A DNA stretch of 64,000 nucleotides from Mycobacterium terramassiliense. GTDB lineage: Bacteria > Actinomycetota > Actinomycetes > Mycobacteriales > Mycobacteriaceae. The notes under the pieces were generated by a model. That model saw nothing but the letters and a program-made list of their open reading frames with translations. It ran no database searches and was not told the DNA's origin. Both the position numbers and the translations under genes were made by a program. Location: NCBI RefSeq assembly GCF_900157385.1, contig NZ_LT717701.1:1275772-1339771 (forward strand). The letters are read 5' to 3'. Position 1 is the first letter of the stretch, and the number at the start of each line of letters is the position of its first letter. Positions 8,327 through 16,527 of this stretch are shown in pieces.

Positions 8327-9103
8327 GTGGTCAGCACCGGGGATGGTCCCGCGGAGTTGCCTGCGGTTGAGGTCGGGGCGCCTGGGTCCGCCATCGAGGA
8401 ATGGCTCCAGTCGGAGCACCTGTCGCTTGCTGAGCAGGTCGACCGGCTCGCCGCGGACACGGCACTCTATGCCGGCCTGCGCCGCCAGGGGTTCGCCGGT
8501 CAGGACTACGACTACGTCGAGACGGTCTTGGCCCGCTACGGTCACGCCATCATCGCCGGATGGTTGACCCGTGGCGTCATCGAGGCGCGCTGCCGCGAGA
8601 AGAAGCTCCGGCACATCCCGAATCTCGAAGAGGTCGATCTCGGCGTCGGTGACGTCGATGAGATCGCCGACGAGACCGTGGCCGAAGCGCTGTTCTACTT
8701 CCGGGACCGTGTCCTGCTGCCCGGCAGGTGGGACCCCGTACGCGGGGCGTCCTTGCGGACATTCTTCGTCGGCCAGTGTTTGATTCGATTCGTGGCAGTG
8801 ATGAATCGCTGGCTCACCGAACAAGGCCGCGACCTCCTCGGGGAGGACACCGATGTCCGCGCCGTGGAGCAGGCGGCCCTCACCGACGTCGAATCCGACG
8901 TGCTACGCACACTTGCCGCAGAACAGGCCCTCGAGCGTGTCACCCGGCAAGACGCGCGACTCGCGCTGACGATGCAATCCCGCGGATACACTCTGCGCGA
9001 GATCGCCGCTCGAATGGGCAGAACAGAGAAAGCGGTGGAGAGCATGATCGCCTACGCCAAGAAACAGATTCGGCACAAGATCGAAGGAACGGGGTCGGCA
9101 TGA
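8327..9103 (+). CDS. Sigma-70-like protein (ECF-like, regions 2 and 4)
   Basis: 258 residues from GTG 8327. GGAGG lies at 8316-8320, which suits GTG 8327 better than ATG 8321, which abuts it. Residues about 60-165 resemble sigma region 2: a long helical stretch, then GRWDPVRGASLRTFFVGQCLIRF. Residues about 195-255 resemble region 4: LRTLAAEQALERVTRQDARLALTMQSRGYTLREIAARMGRTEKAVESMIAYAKKQIR, a helix-turn-helix. It starts a tight operon with four small or membrane proteins and is divergent from the IetAS-like pair (180-bp gap). It may direct RNA polymerase to a dedicated promoter or act as a DNA-binding regulator. I do not recognise the family beyond sigma-70-like, and no anti-sigma factor is obvious. 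Confidence 0.75.
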   Translation: MVSTGDGPAELPAVEVGAPGSAIEEWLQSEHLSLAEQVDRLAADTALYAGLRRQGFAGQDYDYVETVLARYGHAIIAGWLTRGVIEARCREKKLRHIPNLEEVDLGVGDVDEIADETVAEALFYFRDRVLLPGRWDPVRGASLRTFFVGQCLIRFVAVMNRWLTEQGRDLLGEDTDVRAVEQAALTDVESDVLRTLAAEQALERVTRQDARLALTMQSRGYTLREIAARMGRTEKAVESMIAYAKKQIRHKIEGTGSA

Positions 9104-9264
9104 GCGACATCAAGTCCCAAGTAGCCAAGTCCTCGCTAGGCACCAAGAGCAGTGTCGCGGCCAGAAGAACGGTCAGCACAACGCGCGCCGCCGCGATCAA
9201 ACGGCGGTCCGCCGAGATCCGCGCGGCGCGAAATCCTCCACCAGAAAAGTTGCGGGGAAGCTGA
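9100..9264 (+). CDS. Small basic protein of the sigma-like operon
   Basis: 54 residues, MSDIKSQVAKSSLG at the N terminus and rich in Lys, Arg, Ser and Ala (AARRTVSTTRAAAIKRRSAEI). The start ATG overlaps the stop of the sigma-like gene (ATGA at 9100-9103), so translation is coupled. No family recognised and no membrane segment. The coupling and the fitting codon bias are the evidence that it is real. Confidence 0.65.
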   Translation: MSDIKSQVAKSSLGTKSSVAARRTVSTTRAAAIKRRSAEIRAARNPPPEKLRGS

Positions 9265-9460
9265 GCGGGTCTCCCTACAACGAGATGTCGTCAATGCAGA
9301 CGGCGAGGGCGAGACCGCTGACACGGCCCCGCCCTCGCCCGAGAACCACGTCCCGGCACCACACCTCGGTGGCTGTCGAACAGCGTAACGGAGCCCCAGA
9401 TGATCCACGAGGATCGTCCTCCCTGGTCTCGGGCACTGCCAGAAAGGAGTGGCCACGTTC

Positions 9461-9670
9461 ATGGCCCGTTCAGTGAATCGAAGCGCCGGCACCGGCCGGT
9501 TCGTCAGCAAGGCGACAGTTGCGCGGTGGCCGGGTAAGACCACCACCGAGCGCGTCGGTCGGGGCACCGGTAACAACCGGACGGTCAACCGTTCGGCGTC
9601 GACCGGGAAGTTTGTCACGAATGCGACCGCCAAACGCAATCCGGGCGGCACCATCCAGCAGCAGGTCTAG
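9461..9670 (+). CDS. Small basic two-repeat protein (RSAxTGxFV repeats)
   Basis: 69 residues. ATG 9461 is preceded by AGAAAGGAG (9441-9449); the GTG at 9449 overlaps that ribosome-binding site and is rejected. The protein consists of two similar units: VNRSAGTGRFVSKATVARWPG and VNRSASTGKFVTNATAKRNPG. This kind of short RSAxTGxFV repeat protein occurs widely in bacteria as an uncharacterised family. The strong positive charge suggests nucleic-acid or membrane-surface binding, but that is a guess. It sits 196 bp after the previous gene in the sigma-like operon. Confidence 0.72.
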   Translation: MARSVNRSAGTGRFVSKATVARWPGKTTTERVGRGTGNNRTVNRSASTGKFVTNATAKRNPGGTIQQQV

Positions 9671-9779
9671 AAGGTCCCGCGGGCGGCGTGGTCCGGTAGC
9701 ACCCACTGGTGCTGCCGGATCACGCCCGCGGTCTCAAGAGCGGCAGCCATCACTCAAATATCGAGCGGCGGGAGATCGG

Positions 9780-10343
9780 ATGGTCAGCGCAGACCGACAG
9801 CTGGCACAGGCGCGCCTCTATCCTGCCTTGTCCGTTAGACAGGAAACCCAGGCCGGGACAGTGGTGGCGCCAGACCACTGGGTGGTCGTGATCAACAATT
9901 CCGGTGATCCCACAGCAGCGTTCCCACCTGGCACGATTTCTCGTGCCGCGCCGCTCACACCGCTGAAAGACCTGGCCCGCCGGGTGCGCGGATTTATTGT
10001 CGTCGACGCACGCTCAACCTTCGGCGCCGTGTTGGATGTGGCCGATGAACTAGCCGCCGAAGAACCTGACCCTGAGCCGACGGTAATCGTGGTCGTCGAC
10101 TCTGGTCGCGTGGCCGGCGTGTCCACCCCCGCTGAGCTGAAGAACCAATTGTTCCGCATACGCTATGCCAGTCGCGGCGTCGCCCTGCCGGGCCCCATCA
10201 CACTGCCCAAGATCGTCCGATACTGCCAGTACCACGAGACTGACGAATTATGCGGGTGGACACAGCATTTCGCGAAGCGGCCACCGCAGATGCCGCCCTG
10301 CAGCAACCCCCGCCAACTCAGCGACCACTTGTTTGTCTGGTAA
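9780..10343 (+). CDS. CBS-like domain protein with C-terminal Cys/His cluster
   Basis: 187 residues, ATG 9780 with GGGAGA just upstream. The middle has the alternating strand-helix pattern of a CBS-like ligand-binding domain: GTISRAAPLTPLKDLARRVRGFIVVD, AVLDVADELA, then PTVIVVVDSGRVAGVSTPAELKN. The C terminus (CQYHETDELCGWTQHFAKR, then PPC) has three Cys and two His that could bind zinc. No signal peptide. It lies 2 bp before the membrane protein gene, so the two are coupled. Its role is unknown; a ligand sensor for the operon is one inference. Confidence 0.65.
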   Translation: MVSADRQLAQARLYPALSVRQETQAGTVVAPDHWVVVINNSGDPTAAFPPGTISRAAPLTPLKDLARRVRGFIVVDARSTFGAVLDVADELAAEEPDPEPTVIVVVDSGRVAGVSTPAELKNQLFRIRYASRGVALPGPITLPKIVRYCQYHETDELCGWTQHFAKRPPQMPPCSNPRQLSDHLFVW

Positions 10344-10345
10344 CG

Positions 10346-11251
10346 ATGCTCAGCACCATCTTCGGCAAAACCGCCGACCTCCTGGACAAACGGTTCCTCG
10401 TCGGTCTGCTGCTCCCAAGCCTCGGCTTCATCACAGCAGTGGGCGCCCTGGTCGTGACCGCTGGTAGTTGGGCAGCCGTACGCGAGCTCGCACGGACCGT
10501 GCCAAATCCGGAGCGGTGGCTCATCGTCGCGTCAGCAGCGGCAGCGGTGCTGCTGTTCGCCGTCCTCATCGGCACGCAGGTGGACAGGCTCGTAGGGTGG
10601 TGGGAGGGCTACTGGCGGCCCCACTGGCTGCGCAAACCCGGCATTTGGGTGGAACAGCGCCGTTATGGTCGGCTCGACGACGACGACACCTCCGACTCCA
10701 CCCGGATTCTCCGCGAGTTCCCTTCCAGCACAAATGATTTCCTGCCCACACGCCTGGGAAATGCATTGCTGGCTGCTGAGAACTACAGCCGAGAACGATA
10801 CGGACTCGACAGCGTCTTGTTCTGGCCACGCCAATACCTCCTGCTGCCCGATGCGGTCCGCACCATCGTCGACGACGGCCGCAGGGCGATCGACCAGTTC
10901 GTCGTGGTCGCGACGCTGTCAGCGGTAACCGCGGTCATCGCGGCCGCAATGGGCATGAACGGCCAGCTCGGTGGTGCGGTCTGGATTCCGAGCGCTCTCG
11001 GAGCTGCCCTGCTGTCGTTCCTGACATACCGCTCAGCGGTCAGCGCTGCGATCGCGTTCGGAGACCTCGTCCGCTCGGTCTACGACCTACATCGGCGAGA
11101 TCTGCTCAATGCACTAGGCGTCGCCTCTCCGCAAACGCCCGATGAGGAACGCCGCTTGTGGACGGCACTCGGACAGTACCTTTTTCGGGGCGCAACCGAC
11201 ACCGGTGATGAAACACTCATCCGGTACCTACCGTCATCCAAAGCGGAATGA
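10346..11251 (+). CDS. Multi-pass membrane protein, last gene of the sigma-like operon
   Basis: 301 residues from ATG 10346. Four hydrophobic segments are visible: LVGLLLPSLGFITAVGALVV, WLIVASAAAAVLLFAVLIGT, and two C-terminal ones (VVVATLSAVTAVIAAAMGM and WIPSALGAALLSFLTY). Between the pairs is a soluble stretch of about 110 residues. The layout of paired helices flanking a cytoplasmic part resembles effector or sensor membrane proteins seen in defence operons, but I recognise no named family. The upstream in-frame extension from 10250 overlaps the previous gene and is rejected. Confidence 0.72.
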   Translation: MLSTIFGKTADLLDKRFLVGLLLPSLGFITAVGALVVTAGSWAAVRELARTVPNPERWLIVASAAAAVLLFAVLIGTQVDRLVGWWEGYWRPHWLRKPGIWVEQRRYGRLDDDDTSDSTRILREFPSSTNDFLPTRLGNALLAAENYSRERYGLDSVLFWPRQYLLLPDAVRTIVDDGRRAIDQFVVVATLSAVTAVIAAAMGMNGQLGGAVWIPSALGAALLSFLTYRSAVSAAIAFGDLVRSVYDLHRRDLLNALGVASPQTPDEERRLWTALGQYLFRGATDTGDETLIRYLPSSKAE

Positions 11252-11273
11252 GATCGGCTTGGGCAGAACGACA

Positions 11274-11310
11274 TTTACTGGCAACCCGCCATATTCGATT
11301 CGGCCGTATT
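11274..11310. repeat. 37-bp direct repeat, copy 2
   Basis: Begins TTTACTGG and ends CATATTCGATTC then GGCCGTATT. It matches copy 1 (4297-4333) at 28 of 37 positions and copy 3 (12472-12508) at 27 of 37; the last 21 bases are the best conserved. It sits 22 bp after the stop of the membrane protein gene, at the boundary between the sigma-like operon and the UPF0489 gene. Unlike copies 1 and 3, it has no clear upstream stem arm. Confidence 0.6.
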
Positions 11311-11417
11311 CCTCCGGACAGGAAGCTTGATCCCTCAGCGAGTCGGTGGGGGAGAGCGCCCGTCCAGACGGCATGGCGGCAGCACAGGTTTCGGCGCCGG
11401 AACAACCCGGATGACGA

Positions 11418-12302
11418 CTATGTGATCGGGTCGATGAACGTTTCGGCGATCAATTCGTACAAGGTATCGGCGGTGAGCGGTGCGTACTGCGGAGATCGGG
11501 TCAGACAGACGAAATCGTAAGGCTGTTCGGCCTGCCATTTGCTCCACAGGCAGACCTCGTAGGGGACTTCAGGCTCGATGTGGGCGAACTCGCAGTCATC
11601 TGCGTAACCACTGAGTGCCCAGTGCGACAGGGCTTCTGGCGTCATTGCCCTGAGTTGAATCGCATCGCCGCCCGGCTTCAAGGTATTAAGGATGAACGAG
11701 AATGCTTCAGCGCCGCCGTTCTCGTTGTCCAAATGCACGTAGGTCAGGTCGTTTAGCCAGCGGCAGGCGATCGCGTAGAGGAGCCAGGTTCCCTGGGTGA
11801 GTCCTTGCTCGCCCGGCGATGGGCTTGGGTAAGCGCGTGCCGCCCGCGCCTGGAATAGGAGGTTGGTCATCAAGTATTCATGGCCCTGGTAGCCGAGCCC
11901 GAGATCGGCATGCCCATCGACATGTGTCACATGAAACGGCGGCTTGAGAATGCCAGCAGCAATCGCATTGCGCCACGACCCGAATAGTTGATCGTGGGTT
12001 TCGGTGAGAAACCCAGGCCCTCGACCCACGAGACCGCAGCGCTCCCGTAGAAATCCCAGCGCCTCAGCGGCCGACCACACAGTGTGCTCGGCGGGGTCGG
12101 GGCGATCATCATCACTGTCGGGGTCATACACAGTCGGCTCAACAAAGAAATCAACGTCGATATCGAGCACACGCTGCACGGGATATACGCTACCGGTTGG
12201 CGACAAAACCAGGTAGGCAGGCTGCGCGCCATGATGGCCGCCGTTCCCCAGCCGGGGGAGCGGCTCAAGGCCACAATCGGCGATGGCCAGGCACAACCCC
12301 AT
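11418..12302 (-). CDS. UPF0489 (arginase/deacetylase-fold-like) protein
   Basis: 294 residues. It carries the hallmark of the UPF0489 family: VLDIDVDFFVEPTVYD near residue 50, a second acidic/His cluster HVTHVDGHADLGLGYQG near residue 125, and TYVHLDNENGGAEAF further on. Conserved Asp and His in such clusters bind metal in the related ureohydrolase/deacetylase fold. The biochemical function of the family is not established. It is a single gene, opposite to the sigma-like operon, and bounded by two copies of the 37-bp repeat (11274 and 12472). ATG 12302 abuts GGAAGG; a TTG at 12296 would have better spacing, so the exact start is open. Confidence 0.75.
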   Translation of the reverse strand: MGLCLAIADCGLEPLPRLGNGGHHGAQPAYLVLSPTGSVYPVQRVLDIDVDFFVEPTVYDPDSDDDRPDPAEHTVWSAAEALGFLRERCGLVGRGPGFLTETHDQLFGSWRNAIAAGILKPPFHVTHVDGHADLGLGYQGHEYLMTNLLFQARAARAYPSPSPGEQGLTQGTWLLYAIACRWLNDLTYVHLDNENGGAEAFSFILNTLKPGGDAIQLRAMTPEALSHWALSGYADDCEFAHIEPEVPYEVCLWSKWQAEQPYDFVCLTRSPQYAPLTADTLYELIAETFIDPIT

Positions 12303-12460
12303 CCTTCCCGCTCAAATGATTCATATAATGAATGAGAACCAGGGAGATGCGCAACCGCATGAACACGAAACCGTCTAGGAGACAACCAGATTAGAACACA
12401 CAAAACCAATGGTCGGCGTCTGGTGAAAGTAAAACACTGTGCCACACAACAGAATAAAGA

Positions 12461-12508
12461 ATGCAGCGTGGTTTACCGGTGAGGCTGCATATTCGTTTCC
12501 GTCGTATT
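12461..12508. repeat. 37-bp direct repeat, copy 3, with upstream stem arm
   Basis: The repeat proper is 12472-12508 (TTTACCGG at its left end, CATATTCG then TTTCCGTCGTATT at its right end), 32/37 identical to copy 1. ATGCAGC (12461-12467) and GCTGCAT (12484-12490) form a 7-bp stem. Copy 1 has ATGCGGC/GCCGCAT in the same place, so the two differ by a compensated base pair that keeps the stem. It lies between the UPF0489 gene and the recombinase module and is a candidate left end of that module. Confidence 0.6.
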
Positions 12509-12573
12509 TGGTCGAAATCGACGTGTTGACGCCAAGTTTCCGACATGGTGAGCTACCGACGCTCGGCCGTCAG

Positions 12574-13993
12574 CTAGGTGACGTACCGCGACCAGGGTTG
12601 AGCCGCCAGTTGGGCGTGCCGCTGGGTGCAGTTGTCGCTGAAGCCCAAAAGCTTGGCCACGATAGGAGGGGGCATCTCAGCGACAAGCGTGCGCAGCGCC
12701 GAGTTGCGTGCAGCGAGAACACTGATTCCCGCGCGGGTGAGGTCATGCTGCAAAGTGATTGCGTCCAGGTGCTTCCCGGGTCGTTGCGCTGGGAATAGCC
12801 ACGGGTTGGCGATCCCACCGCCAGCCGTTCGGAGGTTGGGTCTGCGGTGTACTAGCTCGACAAGGATGCCTGCGGAGGGTTCCGGCACCGGCACGGGTTC
12901 GTTCCCGAGGGATATGCGCACGTCGTTGGTGGTGACCGCGACCGCGGTGGCTGGCAGTGCGGTGATTCTGACCAGTGGTTGTGCGTAGAGCAGGAGCAGA
13001 AGGCCGGCGACTCGGTAGTGAAGGGATCCCGGGTTGCCGCTGAGGAGCGCCTTGATCCAGGTCAACCGTTGCTCCTGGGTGAGCATAGGAACGTGCTTGG
13101 GCTGTTGGTTTACGAATCGCACAGTGGTGTTGATCTTGCTTTTCTTGGCCCAGGCGAAGAACGCGCGGGTTTTGTGGCGTGTGGTGGGTCCGCTGGCGAG
13201 CCATTCGTCGAGGTCCTGCTGAAGGCAGTCAGCTGCGGTGCGATGGTGGGTGTCGTGCAGCCAGGTGAGGAATTTGATCGTCTCGGTCACTTGCGGTCAC
13301 TTGCTGCTTGGCCGATAGCATCGATCTTTCAGAGGCGTGCCCTGGTGTGGAGTTGCCGCGCAGCCGGCGCAGATGATGCCAGGTGGCGAACTGTTCAACG
13401 GGAGCTCGGATGGCCGGCTGAGCGATGGTGTCGAGTTTGGCGGTAAGCCAGCTTTCGAAACGTGCTAGATATTCATCGCGGTGGGGGAGTAGACCATGGT
13501 GCTCGAACAGGCTGCGCAGATGCGAAACCTCTTGAGTGCGTTGACTGACGGCGTCGAGGCCGTCGTGGCTAAGGGGAATTTCGCCGCTCGAAAGGCTCGA
13601 CAGCAGTGACCGCACTTTGGGGGAGCGTTTCCAGGTGAGGATGCTCTCGGGGCGCTCGACCCCACAGAGGATTTCTACGATCGTGCTCATCGTGGCCGGA
13701 TCTGCGGCCCCGTCCACGATCAGGGCCGTCAGGTCATCACGCAGGGCGCAGCGCGCACATCGACCGCCACGGTAGATCTGGCCTTCGGCGGCGCAGGTGC
13801 GACATCGGTAGTCCTCGGGGATGCTCGCGCATGTCAGACATACCGGCTTGGGATCGGTACGGTTGGCGCGTCCAGGCAGCACGCCATCGTGTCCGCAACG
13901 GGGGCAGACGCCGTGGGTGCGCATCGCGGTGTAAAAGCAGCTGTTGCACAGTTGCTCGCCGGGCCAGGAGGGGGTGCGGTTCTGGACCGACAT
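12574..13993 (-). pseudogene. Zinc-ribbon tyrosine-recombinase-like protein, frameshifted by a 10-bp tandem duplication
   Basis: Two overlapping frames form one gene. The first (13993-13229) encodes an N-terminal region with several CxxC pairs (LCNSCFYTA, VCPRCGHDG, CLTCAS, YRCRTCAAEG, RCARCALRD) and a helical middle. The second (13290-12574) encodes the rest: LTWLHDTHHRTAADCLQQDL, an SAM-like helical part and a recombinase-like C terminus (LLLLLYAQPLVRITALPATAV, then IVAKLLGFSDNCTQRHAQL). An exact 10-bp tandem duplication at 13284-13303 causes the shift; deleting one unit gives one frame reading AKQQVTETIKFLTWL. The usual nucleophilic Tyr region reads TQRHA, so a standard active site is not apparent even in the repaired protein. 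Upstream of 13993 the frame stays open to the XRE stop and adds CSRCGR but has no standard start codon. Confidence 0.75.
13284..13303 (-). repeat. 10-bp tandem duplication causing a frameshift
   Basis: On the minus strand CAAGTGACCG occurs twice in a row. Removing one unit restores a single open frame through the recombinase-like gene. A duplication of this size is typical of replication slippage, and it could revert the same way. Confidence 0.85.
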
Positions 13994-14065
13994 GCGGCCG
14001 CAGCGTGAACACGCGATTTCTCCCTTGACGTGAGGTCGTCCGCGTCCGCGACCATGGCCGTGCGG

Positions 14066-14416
14066 TTATTGGTCATCGCGGATCACCCGGGCCCGGCGCG
14101 GGCGCACGGATTTGTTGAGATCCACGACGTTGGGAGCAGAGGCCGCGGCTCTGGCTGAGGCGGTTTTCTTGCGGCGAACATCGGTGGCGGTGACGGTGAC
14201 CAGGTCCTCGACTCCGCAGCCGAAGATGTCGCACAAGGCGGCGATCATTTGCAGCGAAACCCGTTCTGGCCGTTGGTGAACGACTCGATACACTTGCGGT
14301 CGAGACAGCTGGATTCCGCGTTCGGCAAGGCGGGGAATCAGGTCGGTAGTGTTGTGCATGCCGTGCGCGGCCATGATTTCGGCGAGCCGCCAGGCATAGT
14401 CGACTTGTCGCTTCAT
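14066..14416 (-). CDS. XRE-family helix-turn-helix regulator of the recombinase module
   Basis: 116 residues. An XRE-type HTH occupies residues about 5-70 (MKRQVDYAWRLAEIMAAHGM, then TDLIPRLAERGIQLSRPQVYRVV and MIAALCDIFGCGVEDLVTV). The tail is basic and ends RPRRARVIRDDQ. ATG 14416 overlaps the recombinase stop by 4 bp (ATGA), so the two are coupled; the in-frame upstream start at 14434 is less likely. In this kind of three-gene module the small regulator probably controls recombinase expression. Confidence 0.85.
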   Translation of the reverse strand: MKRQVDYAWRLAEIMAAHGMHNTTDLIPRLAERGIQLSRPQVYRVVHQRPERVSLQMIAALCDIFGCGVEDLVTVTATDVRRKKTASARAAASAPNVVDLNKSVRPRRARVIRDDQ

Positions 14417-15519
14417 GAGGACTCCTCGCCCCACGAAAGAGCGTCGGCGATGGTGGCGTCGAGCGCGCGGCGCAGGGCGCGAGTGCGGAAATCGTTAGAG
14501 ACGCAGGTGTAAAGCGCGGTGGTGCTGGCGTGTTCGTGGCCCATTTGGTGCTGAACAAACATCGGGTCCCAGCCATCCTCAATGAGATGGGTGGCATAGG
14601 AGCGGCGCAACGAGTGCAAATCCAGTCCGGCCGACAGCTCGAGGTCGGTGCAGTAACGCCGAAACCGCCGCAGCAGCGTATCTTCGGAGACCAGCGCGCC
14701 GCGCTCGCTGGGAAACAGGTCAATACCGTCGTCCATATTGGGCTGCCCATAGGCCAACCAGTCGCCGATGACCTCGGGTGTCCAATCGAAGACTGTCAGC
14801 ACACTGCGCCTTTTGTGCGGCGAACCCTTCTTGGCCTTGCCGTAGCGCACGTGGACCAGCCCGTAGCGGCCGAACTCTCGGGCGTGCGGATTGCGGGCGA
14901 AGTCCACCGTCTGCAGGTGGCGTAGCTCGTTGAACCGAAGGCCATAGGAGTAGGCCAGCTTGAACATCACCGAATCGCGGTACGCCGGCAGCCAGCCCTT
15001 ACGGGCGGAGGCGGCGATCAGCGCCACCCGGTCGTCGGCATGATCGAAGAAATCCTGCAGCTCGCGCTTGGTGAACGCCCGCTTGGTCGGAGCCTGCTCG
15101 TTGTCCTGGACGTGCATGGCGGTGTTCCATTCGAAAAACACCTGGGCGGGGTGGGTGCCGAACCGCTGCTCGCACACCCGATCCCAGCCGTAATCGGGAT
15201 CGCTGACATAAGAACAAAACAGCCGCAGCGCGTTCTGGTAACCGCGGATCGTCGACTGCCTACGCCTTTTCACCGAGCGCAGGTCACTGAAGAACTCCTC
15301 AACCATGGCCGGCGTCCACGTCCACGGAAACTCATTGGTGTACGCCAGGAACCGCTCAACCAGGCGGATCCGATCCTCGATCGTGTCGTGTGCCAGATTC
15401 CGACACAGCTGCTGGTTACGCCAGCCCTCCAGCATCTCCTGCACCGTCTGCACCTCGGGATGCAGCAGCGGAACCGCGCCCACGACGTAGACGCGGCCAC
15501 TCTTGTCGACGCCCAACAC
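14413..15519 (-). CDS. Tyrosine recombinase/integrase
   Basis: 368 residues. The N-terminal core-binding domain (about 25-130) has RLVERFLAYTNEFPWTWTPAM and QSTIRGYQNALRLFCSYV. The catalytic domain has all key residues: Arg in YSYGLRFNELRHL, a Lys-containing strand (RYGKAKKGSPHKRR), HSLRRSYATHL (H-x-x-R), GHEHAST and the nucleophile in TALYTCVS. It looks intact. GTG 15519 follows GGGAGG closely. It is first in a minus-strand operon with the XRE regulator and the broken recombinase-like gene, and lies 230 bp inside the right-end repeat. It probably acts on the repeat sites described here rather than on tRNA-Phe. Confidence 0.93.
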   Translation of the reverse strand: MLGVDKSGRVYVVGAVPLLHPEVQTVQEMLEGWRNQQLCRNLAHDTIEDRIRLVERFLAYTNEFPWTWTPAMVEEFFSDLRSVKRRRQSTIRGYQNALRLFCSYVSDPDYGWDRVCEQRFGTHPAQVFFEWNTAMHVQDNEQAPTKRAFTKRELQDFFDHADDRVALIAASARKGWLPAYRDSVMFKLAYSYGLRFNELRHLQTVDFARNPHAREFGRYGLVHVRYGKAKKGSPHKRRSVLTVFDWTPEVIGDWLAYGQPNMDDGIDLFPSERGALVSEDTLLRRFRRYCTDLELSAGLDLHSLRRSYATHLIEDGWDPMFVQHQMGHEHASTTALYTCVSNDFRTRALRRALDATIADALSWGEESS

Positions 15520-15746
15520 GACCTCCCGGTGGTCTCATTCGATGAATCATTGAATCACCTACTGAATCAATACCACATCGGTGCAGGTCCGTACAGCACT
15601 CCGGAAGCGATTCGTTCTGCTGCTGCGGCAGAACCACCACGACAACCACCGCAGCCACGGTCGCAGCGATACCAAATCCCCAGTTCAAAGCCAGCGTTCA
15701 TGTGAAAAGATTCGTCCAACCGGCCGGGCCGTCAGATACGCGATTG

Positions 15747-15800
15747 TTTCATCTGATGAAATATGCGGCAGTTCTTCATGGATAATGACGATTATCCATG
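15747..15800. repeat. Right-end site of the recombinase module: 27-bp terminal repeat plus a perfect hairpin
   Basis: 15747-15773 matches 4272-4298 at 23 of 27 positions on the same strand and contains a near-palindrome (TTTCATC then T then GATGAAA). Immediately after it CATGGATAAT (15777-15786) and ATTATCCATG (15791-15800) form a perfect 10-bp inverted repeat with a 4-base loop. Read on the opposite strand, the segment also shares the GCCGCATATT core of the 37-bp repeat, so it is partly an inverted copy of the left-end site. It is a candidate recombinase binding site or element terminus. Confidence 0.55.
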
Positions 15801-16527
15801 GAATCGGACGGAAAATGCTGGCGCACAGCAGGAGTGGGCCCGTTAACAATCAGAGTCACATATCGACTGCTCGACTCACCCGAACCGTTGTAACCAGTCC
15901 GGGCTTCTTTGCGGCGGGGGACTCAGGGGCCACCGAAGCGACCGGCGCGGTCCAAACCGGCTTCTCAACCGCGTTGACGGCGAAACCAATTGTCCGTTCT
16001 CGCCGAATCTGAGGCATTGTCATTGAAACTGAGGCACATGGCCTAATTCCCGAGGGGGGGGGTTCCCACCTGACCTCGCTTCGATCGCGAATTTCGGCGT
16101 CACCGGTCCCACGGATCCAGGCATCGTAGGCCGAGCGGCTCGAAGTGCGGGTGCGATCGGTGTTCGCGATGGCCCACCAGTGGGTCGGCCGCTGTGTTGA
16201 GTTTGTCAAACGGCGCTGGCAGCGTGCGGCCTCAGGTCCTCGGTTGTGTGCTATCTATCCCAGTTGCGGTGAGAATGCTGCAGATTCGGTGAGAACGGGC
16301 TTGGCTGTAAAGGGGCGATGGTATCCGTTACATAGTTGATGATGTCCTCGGCTACCAGGACTGCAGATTGGACATGTGTTGGCGCCGAATGTTCAGCGAG
16401 GGCGACACGCGTGAACGTGAACCGGTGGCCTCAGCAAGGCTTGGGTACTTTCGGGTCTTTGCAGCCACTCGATCTATGACGCGATTCCAGCTGTGTGGTT
16501 CCGCCCCGAACGACAGTTGAGGCCGGA
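15801..16527. other. 727-bp stretch without a convincing gene between the recombinase module and CBASS
   Basis: No supported gene. A minus-strand frame at 15856-16209 resembles nothing I know and lacks a ribosome-binding site. CTGAGGCA occurs twice about 20 bp apart near 16009-16040, in the style of an IS end, and a run of nine or more G lies near 16055. GGTGAGAA occurs twice near 16270-16295. These could be remains of an insertion sequence, but no transposase is present. Confidence 0.4.

Noticed and set aside
12574..13290. A separate small integrase gene
   Set aside because: It is better explained as the C-terminal part of the frameshifted recombinase-like gene, since removing one unit of the 10-bp duplication fuses the two frames.
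15856..16209. Minus-strand open frame between the recombinase module and CBASS
   Set aside because: No family resemblance, no ribosome-binding site, spans a G-run and repeat-rich sequence.
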